This document shows positions 8,360 through 16,447 of a stretch of DNA of 64,000 nt, piece by piece. The notes beneath the pieces were generated by a model that was not told where the DNA came from, searched no databases, and saw only the letters and a list, made by a program, of their open reading frames with translations. A program made the translations under genes and the position numbers. Position 1 is the stretch's first letter, and each line of letters starts with the position of its first letter. The DNA comes from DASYLJ01 sp036009625 (GTDB lineage: Bacteria > Desulfobacterota > Binatia > DP-6): NCBI GenBank assembly GCA_036009625.1, contig DASYLJ010000095.1:14400-78399 (forward strand), read 5' to 3'.

Positions 8360-9739
8360 TCACGCGCCGGCCAGCACCGCGCCATCGGGCACGGTGGTGG
8401 GGCCGGTGACGCGCACGTCGCCACGCACGGTGGCCGTCCCGGCGAAACGGACGTCGCCCTCGACGACGAAGCGCGCCGCATCGACGAGCGACGGCGCGCC
8501 GGCAGGGAAGCGAGCCTCGACGTCGGGCACGCGACGGAAGAACTTCTGGTCGAGGTCGACGAAGATCGGCGGCAGCGTGCGGCGCGGCGACACGACGACG
8601 CGGAAATCGTCGGTGAGGTCGTGCACGTCCGACCACAGCGACAGCAGGTCGCTCGTCGTCTTGACCGGCACCAGACGCGCACGCGGCACGCGCACAGCAC
8701 GCGCGCCCGGGAAGACGCCGATGGCGGCGCCCATCGCGGTCTCGAGTTGGATCACGGTCGGCGACGTCGGATCGGCGGGGTCGACCGGCTTCTCGTTGGC
8801 GATGAGCGGCAGCGGTAGCACGCCGTGCGTCTCGTCCATCGTGCGTGCCAGGGTGCGCAGGTTCACCCACAGGTTGTTGGTGTTGAAGAAGCGGTGCACC
8901 GCGATGTTCTGGAAGTCGTCCTTCTCGTCGTCGGGACACTGCGCCGACTCGCGCAACAGGAGGCCGCCGCCTCGGGAGCGCGCCAGGTGGCCACCCTTGC
9001 GGTCGGCCTCCGTGCGATCGGCCACCTCCATCAGGAACGGCACCTGCTCGGCGGCGAACCAGCCCAGGATGTCGAGGTCGAGCACGGCCCCGAGGTTGTC
9101 GGCGTTCGACACGAAGGCGTACTCGATGCCACGCTCGAGCAGCGCCGCGAGCGTGCCCGACGTGACCAGCGCGGCGTAGATATCGCCGTGTCCCGGCGGA
9201 CACCACTCGTGCTCGGGCTCGCTCGGCCACGCCACCGGCGTGCGGTCGGACTTCAGGATGCGCGGCACCTTGTGCTGCAGGAAGTCGAGCGGCAGCCCGA
9301 CGTCGAGGGCGGGATGGCGCGCCAGCAGCGCCAGCGAGTCGTCGCGCGTGCGGAAGCTGTTCATCAGGACGAGCGGCAGCCGCGCCCCATGCGTCTCGCG
9401 CAGGTGCAGCACCTGGCGCACGATGATGTCGAGGAAGGTGAGCCCCTGCTTCACGCGCAGCAGCGACTTGGCGCGCGTCATGCCCATCGACGTGCCGAGC
9501 CCGCCGTTCAACTTGATGACGACGGTGCGGTCGAGCGCGGCGCGCCCGGCGTCGCGCCACTGCGCGAGTCCCGCCGCGTCGGGCAGATCGTCCACCGGCG
9601 CGATGTCGCGCCTGGAGATCTTGCCGAGGTCGCCCGAGCCGAGCAGCCCATAGGCGCGCTCGAACGCGGCGATGGCGATCTCCGGCAGGCCCTCGGCCCG
9701 CATCTTGGTGGCGAACGGCGCGAATCCCGGCGTGCTCAT
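8360..9739 (-). CDS. UTP--glucose-1-phosphate uridylyltransferase (UDPGP family)
   Basis: The 459-residue product is of the eukaryote-like UDPGP type rather than the GalU type. It carries VIKLNGGLGTSMGMTRAKSL (nucleotide-binding signature, about residues 74-93), PPGHGDIYAALVTSG, FVSNADNLGAVLDL and HRFFNTNNLWVNL. It makes UDP-glucose from UTP and glucose-1-phosphate in the cytoplasm, feeding glycan or glycogen-type pathways. Translation probably couples to the upstream DUF4920 gene through a 4-bp ATGA overlap at 9736-9739. The start at 9739 is set by that overlap and by similarity of the N terminus to the family. Confidence 0.9.
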   Translation of the reverse strand: MSTPGFAPFATKMRAEGLPEIAIAAFERAYGLLGSGDLGKISRRDIAPVDDLPDAAGLAQWRDAGRAALDRTVVIKLNGGLGTSMGMTRAKSLLRVKQGLTFLDIIVRQVLHLRETHGARLPLVLMNSFRTRDDSLALLARHPALDVGLPLDFLQHKVPRILKSDRTPVAWPSEPEHEWCPPGHGDIYAALVTSGTLAALLERGIEYAFVSNADNLGAVLDLDILGWFAAEQVPFLMEVADRTEADRKGGHLARSRGGGLLLRESAQCPDDEKDDFQNIAVHRFFNTNNLWVNLRTLARTMDETHGVLPLPLIANEKPVDPADPTSPTVIQLETAMGAAIGVFPGARAVRVPRARLVPVKTTSDLLSLWSDVHDLTDDFRVVVSPRRTLPPIFVDLDQKFFRRVPDVEARFPAGAPSLVDAARFVVEGDVRFAGTATVRGDVRVTGPTTVPDGAVLAGA

Positions 9740-10233
9740 CGCTTCTCCCCAGTGGCCGCCGGGGGGCACGCCCCCGAGCCGGCCGGCCCACACACCGCCA
9801 CCGCGTCGGCGACGAGCTGCACCGTCGTCTGGTCGCCGGTGATACGCGCGACCTCTTCCGGCGGCGTCCCAGCGTCCGACGCGAGGTGCCGCCGCATCGC
9901 CTCCGACACCACCTCGACCTGCGCCGTCCCCTCGACGGCGGCCTCGCGGCCGCTGACGTCGCGCGGCACGAAGAAGGCGTAGTCGCGGAACCGCACCCGC
10001 ACCTCGCTCTTGCCGTCGCGCAGCATCATCCAGCATCCCTTGCGCTGGCAGACGCCGCTCACCACGCCCTGGACCCGCACCTCGCGACCCGTGAAGCGCG
10101 CCGGCTCGCGCAGGATATCGGCCAGCGGCGTGGAGGTGGCGACCCGTGGCTCGCGTCCGTAGACCGCGGGCACCGGGCCGGCGGCGGCAGCGGGAAGCAC
10201 CAGGAGCAGGAGGCCGAGCACCGCGAACCGCAT
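9736..10233 (-). CDS. Secreted DUF4920-like protein
   Basis: The 165-residue product has a signal peptide (MRFAVLGLLLLVLPAAAAG) followed by a compact OB-like domain: ILREPARFTGREVRVQG, then GVCQRKGCWMMLRDG, with two cysteines in a CQRKGCW motif typical of DUF4920, and VRVRFRDYAFFVPRD. The function of this family is not established; the cysteines could bind metal. It is probably the first gene of the minus-strand run with the UDPGP, MltB and aminotransferase genes, and overlaps the UDPGP start by 4 bp. A possible sigma-70 promoter sits just upstream. Confidence 0.75.
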   Translation of the reverse strand: MRFAVLGLLLLVLPAAAAGPVPAVYGREPRVATSTPLADILREPARFTGREVRVQGVVSGVCQRKGCWMMLRDGKSEVRVRFRDYAFFVPRDVSGREAAVEGTAQVEVVSEAMRRHLASDAGTPPEEVARITGDQTTVQLVADAVAVCGPAGSGACPPAATGEKR

Positions 10234-10243
10234 GTCGACGGCC

Positions 10244-10272
10244 TGTATCCCCGTCGGACCGCCGGCAGTCAA
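10244..10272 (-). promoter_or_regulatory. Possible sigma-70 promoter of the DUF4920 gene
   Basis: On the minus strand, TTGACT (plus 10267-10272) and GATACA (plus 10244-10249) are separated by 17 bp. The -35 matches 5 of 6 consensus bases and the -10 only 3 of 6. The ATG at 10233 lies 10 bp downstream of the -10. Weak but well spaced. Confidence 0.35.
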
Positions 10273-10294
10273 CGCGGCGGCGCACGAAAAGTCC

Positions 10295-10324
10295 TTGACC
10301 CCGAACGACGCGGAACCGGATAAC
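10295..10324 (+). promoter_or_regulatory. Possible sigma-70 promoter of the PI-PLC gene
   Basis: TTGACC (10295-10300) and GATAAC (10319-10324) are spaced by 18 bp. The expected start point falls at about 10331, the ATG itself, and no Shine-Dalgarno sequence precedes that ATG. If real, the mRNA would be leaderless. Confidence 0.4.
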
Positions 10325-10330
10325 TCCGGG

Positions 10331-11569
10331 ATGCGATCAGCTCTCGCCGCCGCAGTGCTCGCGACCCTGCTTCTCCCCGCCCTGGTCGCGGCCCAGCCGG
10401 CGCAGACCGCCGCCTGCCGGCGCGCCAACAGCAAGATCGAGGCGCTCGAGCGTCGCATCGAGCGCGCCAGAGGCGGCCCGCGCCCGCAGCGGCTCGCCCG
10501 CCTTGACCGCCTGACGCGCAAGCACGCCGACAAGTGCGTGCGCCTGAACCAGGTGCAGGTGCTGGCGACCCACAACAGCTACCACATCGAGCCGGTGCCG
10601 CCGCTGCTCGCGGCCCTGAAGGCGTTCGCGGCGCTCTTCGAGCAGATCGAGTTCACCCACGTGCCGCTGGCGCAGCAGTTCTCCGAGCAGGGCATCCGCG
10701 CCATCGAGATCGACGTCTTCGCCGACCCCATGGGCGGTCTGTTCTCGCGCCGCGGCGGCCTGCTCGCGATCGGCGAGGATCCCGAATCGGGCATTCCCGA
10801 GCTCGACGAGCCCGGGTTCAAGGTGTTCCACATCCAGGACATCGACTTCCGCAGCGTCTGCCTGACGTTCACGGAGTGCCTCGAGCAGGTCCGCGACTGG
10901 TCCGACGCGAACCCCGGGCACCTGCCGCTGATGATCCAGATCGAAGCCAAGGACGACGTTATCCCCGACGTCTTCGGTTTCGGCTTCGCCGTCCCGATCC
11001 CGATCGGCACTGCCGAGTTCGACGCCCTCGATGCCGAGATCCGTGCCGTGTTCCCGGCCGAGCGTCTCATCACGCCGGACGACGTCCGCCAGGGCATGTC
11101 GACGCTCGAGCAGGGCGTGCTCGTGAAGGGCTGGCCGACGCTCGGCGAGGCGCGCGGCCGCGTGCTGTTCACCCTCGACAACGAGGGCGACAAGCGCGCC
11201 GCCTACCGCGACGGCCACCCGAACCTGGAAGGCCGCATCCTGTTCACGCCGTCCGCGCCGGGCCAGCCCGACGCCGCCTTCATCAAGGCCAACGATCCCG
11301 AGGACGACCCCGGCCGCATCCCCGCGTTGGTGGCCGCCGGCTACGTCGTGCGCACCCGCGCCGACGGCGACACCATCGAGGCCCGCAGTGGCGACACCAC
11401 ACAGCGCGACGCCGCCATCGCCAGCGGCGCCCAGTGGGTCAGCACCGACTATCCGGTCCCGGATCCAAGATTCGGCACCGGCTACTTCGTCGCCATCCCC
11501 GACGCGTCCCCGGCGCGATGCAACCCGGTGAACGCACCGCCAGGCTGCCGCTCGACTGCGCTGGAGTAG
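10331..11569 (+). CDS. Secreted Ca2+-dependent phosphoinositide phospholipase C
   Basis: The 412-residue product has a signal peptide (MRSALAAAVLATLLLPALVA) and a short basic coiled segment (about residues 35-75). A TIM-barrel PI-PLC of the calcium-dependent bacterial family follows: VLATHNSYHIEP (catalytic His region), EQGIRAIEIDVFADP, FKVFHIQDIDF, LPLMIQIEAKDD and GAQWVSTDYPVPD near the C terminus. It probably cleaves phosphoinositides or related inositol phospholipids outside the cytoplasm. The substrate in a bacterial setting is uncertain; secretion suggests action on environmental or eukaryotic lipids. It converges on the small lipoprotein gene with 6 bp between them. Confidence 0.82.
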   Translation: MRSALAAAVLATLLLPALVAAQPAQTAACRRANSKIEALERRIERARGGPRPQRLARLDRLTRKHADKCVRLNQVQVLATHNSYHIEPVPPLLAALKAFAALFEQIEFTHVPLAQQFSEQGIRAIEIDVFADPMGGLFSRRGGLLAIGEDPESGIPELDEPGFKVFHIQDIDFRSVCLTFTECLEQVRDWSDANPGHLPLMIQIEAKDDVIPDVFGFGFAVPIPIGTAEFDALDAEIRAVFPAERLITPDDVRQGMSTLEQGVLVKGWPTLGEARGRVLFTLDNEGDKRAAYRDGHPNLEGRILFTPSAPGQPDAAFIKANDPEDDPGRIPALVAAGYVVRTRADGDTIEARSGDTTQRDAAIASGAQWVSTDYPVPDPRFGTGYFVAIPDASPARCNPVNAPPGCRSTALE

Positions 11570-11575
11570 GCGCGA

Positions 11576-11896
11576 CTACTTGCAGAGCGGGTTCTTCTCG
11601 AGGCCGTCGCTCAGCTGCTTGCAGGACGTGGCGAGCGTGTCCTTCGCCTGTGGGTTCGCGGCGAGCTGCTTGAAGCCGTCGCGCTGGTCCTTGAGCGCCT
11701 TCTCCATGATCGGCCGCGACGCCTCCGGCACCTTTGCGGTGCAGGCCTCGGCCTTCACGAGATAGCTGTCGCACTCGGCGACACCGGTCACCGACTCGGG
11801 TGCCGCCGCAGGCGCGGCGGCCTTGTCGTCGCCCCCGCCGCCACACGCGATCACCGCCAGGGCCATTCCGATCGTGACTCCGAGGACTCGCTTCAT
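11576..11896 (-). CDS. Small lipoprotein with four cysteines
   Basis: The 106-residue product has a lipoprotein signal (lipobox VIAC, Cys19) followed by a Gly/Ala spacer. A helical domain of about 75 residues has paired cysteines in AECDSYLVKAEACTAK, TSCKQ and NPLC. The Cys pattern suggests two disulfides in the periplasm. I do not recognise the family beyond small helical lipoproteins of deltaproteobacterial genomes. It is monocistronic and divergent from the SDR gene. Confidence 0.72.
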   Translation of the reverse strand: MKRVLGVTIGMALAVIACGGGGDDKAAAPAAAPESVTGVAECDSYLVKAEACTAKVPEASRPIMEKALKDQRDGFKQLAANPQAKDTLATSCKQLSDGLEKNPLCK

Positions 11897-12037
11897 GGTG
11901 TCTCCCCCTGCGTCGGCCACGTCGGGCGCCGAGGCGTGCGGCACGATAGTCGCGGTCCCTACAGGGCGCAAACGATCCGCCGCGTTCGCGGCGCTGCGCC
12001 TTGACCGCCGGCGCCGGATCGTGGTTCCGATCCGCGC

Positions 12038-12814
12038 ATGATCCTCGATCGCTTCCGCATGACCGATCGTGTGGCCATCGTCACGGGGGCCGGACGCGGC
12101 ATCGGCGCCGGCATCGCACGCGCGCTGGCGGAGGCGGGAGCCGACGTGGTGTGTGCGGCACGCACGCCGGGACAGATCGAGGAGACGGCCGCCGCCGTCC
12201 GCGCCGCCGGCCGTCGCGCGCTCACGGTGCCGTGCGACGTCACCGAGCGGACCCAGCTCGAGGACCTCGTGAAGGCCACCCTCGACACCTTCGAGCGCAT
12301 CGACGTGGTCGTGAACAACGCAGGCGGCTACCCGCCGCTCCCCGCGCTGCGCACCAGCGAGCGCGCCTTCGAGGAGGCCTTCCGCTTCAACGTGACGACG
12401 GCTTTCCTGCTGAGCCGGTTCACGATCCCCTACCTGCAGGAGGCGCCGGACGGCGGCACCATCCTCAACATCTCCTCGGCCGCCGGCCGTATCGTGCGCT
12501 CGGGCTTCGTCGCCTACGGCACGGCGAAGGCGGCGCTCTCGTTCATGACCCGCCAGCTGGCGGCGGAGTTCGCGCCCGCGGTGCGGGTCAACGCGATCGC
12601 CGTCGGCGCGGTCTCGACGTCGGCCCTGCAGCCGTTCCTCGACGACGAGCTCGAAGCGAAGATGGCCGCCATGACCCCGATGCGTCGCATCGGCACGGTC
12701 GAGGACATCGCCGCCGCCGCCATCTGGCTGTGCTCGCCGGCCGGCGCCTGGGTGACAGGCAAGGTCGTCGAGGTGGACGGCGGTACCGAGTCGACGAACT
12801 GGCCCTTCGACTGA
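12038..12814 (+). CDS. Short-chain dehydrogenase/reductase (SDR)
   Basis: The 258-residue classical SDR has the NAD(P)-binding TGAGRGIG (residues 16-23), NNAGG, ISSAAG and the catalytic YGTAK (Tyr160, Lys164), with family-standard length. It resembles 3-oxoacyl-ACP reductase/7-alpha-hydroxysteroid dehydrogenase-like members, and the substrate cannot be fixed. A hotdog thioesterase gene follows after about 50 bp on the same strand, so a role in acyl-CoA metabolism is plausible. No clear Shine-Dalgarno sequence precedes the ATG; an internal ATG at 12059 is an alternative start. Confidence 0.88.
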   Translation: MILDRFRMTDRVAIVTGAGRGIGAGIARALAEAGADVVCAARTPGQIEETAAAVRAAGRRALTVPCDVTERTQLEDLVKATLDTFERIDVVVNNAGGYPPLPALRTSERAFEEAFRFNVTTAFLLSRFTIPYLQEAPDGGTILNISSAAGRIVRSGFVAYGTAKAALSFMTRQLAAEFAPAVRVNAIAVGAVSTSALQPFLDDELEAKMAAMTPMRRIGTVEDIAAAAIWLCSPAGAWVTGKVVEVDGGTESTNWPFD

Positions 12815-12863
12815 CCATGGCGATCCTTGTCTTGGGTCGCCGCGACTGTCGTTGCTGACGGTC

Positions 12864-13334
12864 ATGCATCCAGGATCCGGAAGCCATGGAGCGGATTTCC
12901 CGACACTGCCCGACGGGGTGGCGGCGGAGATCGTCGCGCGGTTCAACGAGATGAACGCCCCGCTCTTCGGCGGGCATCTCGGCTTCGAGCTGGTGGAGGT
13001 GCGACGCGGCTACGCGCGGCTGGTGACGGAGTGCCGCCCGCAGCTCGCGAATCCGGGCGGCATCATGCACGGCGGCGCCAGCTTCGGCATGGCCGACTCG
13101 GTGGTGGCGGCCGCGCTCATCACCGTCTACGGCCCGGGCTTCGCGCTGCTGACGATCGAGATGAAGATCAACTATCTCGAGCCCATCATCAGCGGCACGG
13201 TCACGGCCGAGGCCTGGGTGCTGCGCTCGAGCCGTCGCAGCGCCTACGCCGAGGTCGACGTCTGGGCGGGCGGCAAGCTCGCCGCGCGCGCGAGCACGAC
13301 GTACATGATCCGTCCCATGGCGCCGGCCGCCTGA
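12864..13334 (+). CDS. PaaI-like hotdog thioesterase
   Basis: The product is about 156 residues from the ATG at 12864; a TTG 12 bp upstream is an alternative start. The hotdog core shows NPGGIMHGGASFGMADSVVA, the conserved HGG turn and helix of PaaI-type acyl-CoA thioesterases, then TIEMKINYLEPIISG and a strand-rich C terminus. It probably hydrolyses an acyl- or aryl-CoA in the cytoplasm. Its position just after the SDR gene suggests both act on the same acyl substrate. Confidence 0.85.
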   Translation: MHPGSGSHGADFPTLPDGVAAEIVARFNEMNAPLFGGHLGFELVEVRRGYARLVTECRPQLANPGGIMHGGASFGMADSVVAAALITVYGPGFALLTIEMKINYLEPIISGTVTAEAWVLRSSRRSAYAEVDVWAGGKLAARASTTYMIRPMAPAA

Positions 13335-13397
13335 CCGCCCGGGTCAGCTTTCTGTCACGATGACGCGGCGCGATCGTGCGCCGGCGTAGCGGCAATT

Positions 13398-13414
13398 CTG
13401 GCCCACCAGTTGCT
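13398..13414 (+). promoter_or_regulatory. Sigma-54 promoter of the 38-aa membrane peptide gene
   Basis: The sequence CTGGCCCACCAGTTGCT has the obligatory GG (13400-13401), N10, GC (13412-13413) spacing and TTGCT at -12; only the -24 interior deviates (CCC for CAC). The predicted start near 13425 gives a 15-nt leader containing GGGAGGAG before the ATG at 13440, the same geometry as at 17722 and 24802. Confidence 0.7.
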
Positions 13415-13439
13415 TCATCCCTCGCGGGAGGAGTTGCCA

Positions 13440-13556
13440 ATGATGACGTTCACCGTCGGTCTCTGGTTGGGTGCTGCACTCGGGGCCTGCTGCATGGGCG
13501 CGTTGTGGGATCACGAGCGCCGCGATCGCCAGGACCTGCCCCTGCACCGCAGCTAG
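13440..13556 (+). CDS. 38-aa single-pass membrane peptide
   Basis: An ATG with a strong Shine-Dalgarno sequence (GGGAGGAG, 6-7 nt away) opens a 38-codon frame: one hydrophobic helix (about residues 3-22, with LGAACCMGAL-like small residues and two cysteines) and a charged tail (DHERRDRQD). It is too short for automatic calling, but the upstream sigma-54 element and the conserved leader layout support expression. Its stop overlaps the convergent FAD/Rieske gene by 4 bp. The function is unknown; it is probably a small envelope-stress membrane peptide. Confidence 0.6.
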   Translation: MMTFTVGLWLGAALGACCMGALWDHERRDRQDLPLHRS

Positions 13557-15055
13557 GCGACCGGCTCCAGATCGTCGCGCGCCGGCCCGCTCAGCACGTG
13601 GCCGGTGGCGTCGAAGCGAGACCCGTGACACGGGCAGTCCCACGACTGCTCGGCGCCGTTCCAGGCCACGATGCAACGGAGATGCGGACAGACCGCCGAC
13701 ATCTCGTGCACCACGCCGGCGACGTCGCGATGGACCGCCACTTTCGTCAGCCCGCGACGCACGATGGCCCCGCCGCACGGCGGCACGTCGTCGACCGAGT
13801 CGGCCGTCCCGCCGCGCACCCAGGCCGTGAGCTGCACGGCGACGTTCAGGTTCTCCCGCACCATCTCGCCGGCGGCGCGCACCCGCAGTCGTGACGGATC
13901 GTAGAGCGCCGCCCACGGGTTCGGCCGCTCCTGCAGCAGATCGGTGAGCAGCATGCCCGCGATGATGCCGTGGGTGATGCCGTTCCCGGAATCGCCCGTG
14001 ACGACGTAGACGTCCGGCCGCGTCTCGGTACGGCCGATGAACGCGAGCCCGTCCATCGACTCCATCACCTGCCCCGACCAACGGTGTGCGACGGGCCCCA
14101 TCATCGGGAACCAATTGCGCCCCCACGCCTCCAGCCGAGCCCAGCGCATTTCGGCCGAGTCGTCCTCCTGACCGGTCTTGTGGTCCTCGCCGCCGACGAG
14201 CAGCAGCTGCGAGCCGGCGCCACGGTCGACGGCGAGCCGGACGTAGTGGAATGGCTCGGCCATGTCCCAGAACAGCGCGTGCGGCACCGCGCCGGTCGGG
14301 ACCGGCGCCGCGACGACATAGGTGCGATAGGCGGCCTGCTTCGGATGCAGCGAGACCGCGTCGTGAATCGGCGAGTTCGTCGCGAGCACGACGGCATCGG
14401 CGACGACCGCCGGGCCATGCGCCGTCACCACGCGCACCGGTCCATCACCATCGATGCCAGCGACGTGGCTGTCACCGTGGACGCGCACGCCCATGCGTTC
14501 GAGCGTGGCCAGCAGCCCGCGCGCCAGCGCCACGGGATCGAGCTGCGCCTGCGCCGGAAAACGCAGACACGGCCCGCTGTCGACGGCGCCGAGCGGGGCG
14601 CGCGCCAAGCGCTCGACGTCGACGGCGGCGGCTCGTGCGGCATCGTGCTCGGCGTCGATCGCGGTCGGATCCCCCGGTTTTCCGACCAGCCACCCATCGA
14701 CCCGCGCCCAGTCGCACGCGATCTGCTCGTCGTGGACCAGCGTCTCGAGACGGTCGATGGCGATGGCGTGGCTCGCCGCGGCAAGGCGCGCCCCATCGAT
14801 TCCGTGATGCCGGACGAGGTGCGTCCATCCGCGGTCGAGCGCGGTCACGAGCTGCGCCGTGCTGCGATGGGTCTCACCGCCGGCAACGGCGCCCTGGTCG
14901 AGCACGATCACTGCGCGGCCCTCGCGGGCGAGGAGATAGGCGGTGACCAGGCCGGCGATACCCGCGCCCACGACGCACACCTCCGTCCGCGCCGTCGCCG
15001 GAAGCGGCGGTGCGGACGGGAGGCTGGTACCGACAAGCCACGACGGGGTGGTCAT
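13553..15055 (-). CDS. FAD-dependent oxidoreductase with C-terminal Rieske domain
   Basis: The 500-residue product has an N-terminal DAO-type FAD domain (CVVGAGIAGLVTAYLLAREG, GxGxxG near residue 30; GDSGNGITHG near the end of the domain). The last 80 residues form a Rieske [2Fe-2S] domain with CPHLRC and CPCH ligand pairs about 18 residues apart. Such fusions (YhfW-like) oxidise an amine or similar substrate and pass electrons to the Rieske centre; the substrate is unknown. There is no signal peptide. It starts 2 bp after the SGNH hydrolase stop and is probably the third gene of the BON operon. Confidence 0.9.
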   Translation of the reverse strand: MTTPSWLVGTSLPSAPPLPATARTEVCVVGAGIAGLVTAYLLAREGRAVIVLDQGAVAGGETHRSTAQLVTALDRGWTHLVRHHGIDGARLAAASHAIAIDRLETLVHDEQIACDWARVDGWLVGKPGDPTAIDAEHDAARAAAVDVERLARAPLGAVDSGPCLRFPAQAQLDPVALARGLLATLERMGVRVHGDSHVAGIDGDGPVRVVTAHGPAVVADAVVLATNSPIHDAVSLHPKQAAYRTYVVAAPVPTGAVPHALFWDMAEPFHYVRLAVDRGAGSQLLLVGGEDHKTGQEDDSAEMRWARLEAWGRNWFPMMGPVAHRWSGQVMESMDGLAFIGRTETRPDVYVVTGDSGNGITHGIIAGMLLTDLLQERPNPWAALYDPSRLRVRAAGEMVRENLNVAVQLTAWVRGGTADSVDDVPPCGGAIVRRGLTKVAVHRDVAGVVHEMSAVCPHLRCIVAWNGAEQSWDCPCHGSRFDATGHVLSGPARDDLEPVA

Positions 15056-15057
15056 CG

Positions 15058-16443
15058 TCAGAACAGGTCGTCGAAGAAGTCACCGACGTCGTCGGCGAGA
15101 TCGCTACCGATGTTGCCCGCGTCGTCACCGATCTCGCGGAACGACGCCGTCAGCACGTCGGAGCCATCCTCGTCGGCGATGATGCCGAACGGGACCTCGC
15201 CAGGAGGTTGGAAGCGATTGCCTACCAGCGGATCGCGGGCCGCGACGCGTGCGACGTCGACGCGCGGAATCACCTCGCCGAAGCGCAGGTTGATGGCATC
15301 GATGAAGGCATTCGCGATCAGCGCCTGTCCGGTTCGGGTGGGATGGACGCCGTCGAGACCGAAGATGCCGCCGAGGTAGCTCGTCGTCAGGACGAGCGAG
15401 CCGTCACCGCGGACGTCGACGCCGTTGGCGGCGTAGTCGTCGAAGGCGGCGAACACGTCGATCGACGCGATCGGCACGTTGCGCGACACCTCGACTTCGG
15501 CGATGGCCGCCGCGATCTCGGCGTTGTACGCCTGCACCGTGCCGCGGATGCTGAGCTTCTCCTCCGCGTTCAGCACGTCGCTGCACGGCGGCTCGGGGAG
15601 GAGGGTGCGATCGAGGTCGATCGAGAGCAGATCGTCCGGCAGCACGGCGCTGACGGTGCCGTCGGCGCGCTTGCACGTCGTGACCTGCTGCCCGGCGCGA
15701 CGGAGCGCCGCGACGTTGGTCACGTCGGGAATGTTGGCGACGGCCATCGGCGCGTTGGTGTCGGCGAGTGCGTTGAGCAGGCGCCGATACTGGACGCCGA
15801 ACTCCGCCGGCGTCAGCTCCGCACCCTGCGGATTGGTGCCGGTGGCGAGGTCGAGCACGTCGTTGTTGCCGAGCCACACCAGCAGGAACGACGGCGCGAG
15901 CTCCTTGGCGCGGCTCACCTGCGAGACGGAATCGTCCTGCAGCGGCAGCCCGAGGATCAGGAACTTCATGATGTCGCGGCCCGACGGATCGCCCGAGACC
16001 AGTTCCTCGGCGAAGCCCTGCGTATCGAGACGTTCGAAGACGGTCGAGATGCTCTCGCCGGGGACGGCGAGGTTGCGCACCTTCTTGTCGGCATCGCTGC
16101 GGAACCCGATGTCGTCGGAGTGGCGACGCACCTCGTCGGGCTCGAGCACGCCGTTCTGGTTGGCGTCCTCGATCCGATACGGCGGCGGCAGACCGGGGCC
16201 GCTCATGAGCGGCTGCGGCAGGGCCACGTGCGCGCGACGGGCGATCAGCGCCGGCGCGCTGTCGCGCTGGCCGGTCTGACCGCGGGCCACGAGGCCACCG
16301 TTGCCGAAGCCGGCGAGGATGCTGTCGCCGACGACGACGGTGCGTCGCAGCAGGCGAGCGGCGTCGGCGGGACCCGCCGTCGCACCCACTCCGAGGACGA
16401 GCGACACGACGGCAACGAGACGAATTCCGGAATGATGACGCAT
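15058..16443 (-). CDS. Secreted SGNH/GDSL-family hydrolase
   Basis: The 461-residue product has a signal peptide (about residues 1-29). Block I is VVVGDSILAGFG (catalytic Ser41), block III is LLVWLGNNDVLD, and block V is GLDGVHPTRTG with the catalytic Asp/His. It also has an EF-hand-like NQNGVLEPDE near residue 90. The length exceeds minimal SGNH esterases, with an acidic C-terminal extension (DDAGNIGSDLADDVGDFF). It is likely an extracytoplasmic lipase, esterase or glycan deacetylase. It sits 4 bp after the BON-protein gene and 2 bp before the FAD/Rieske gene on the same strand. Confidence 0.82.
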   Translation of the reverse strand: MRHHSGIRLVAVVSLVLGVGATAGPADAARLLRRTVVVGDSILAGFGNGGLVARGQTGQRDSAPALIARRAHVALPQPLMSGPGLPPPYRIEDANQNGVLEPDEVRRHSDDIGFRSDADKKVRNLAVPGESISTVFERLDTQGFAEELVSGDPSGRDIMKFLILGLPLQDDSVSQVSRAKELAPSFLLVWLGNNDVLDLATGTNPQGAELTPAEFGVQYRRLLNALADTNAPMAVANIPDVTNVAALRRAGQQVTTCKRADGTVSAVLPDDLLSIDLDRTLLPEPPCSDVLNAEEKLSIRGTVQAYNAEIAAAIAEVEVSRNVPIASIDVFAAFDDYAANGVDVRGDGSLVLTTSYLGGIFGLDGVHPTRTGQALIANAFIDAINLRFGEVIPRVDVARVAARDPLVGNRFQPPGEVPFGIIADEDGSDVLTASFREIGDDAGNIGSDLADDVGDFFDDLF

Positions 16444-16447
16444 CAGA

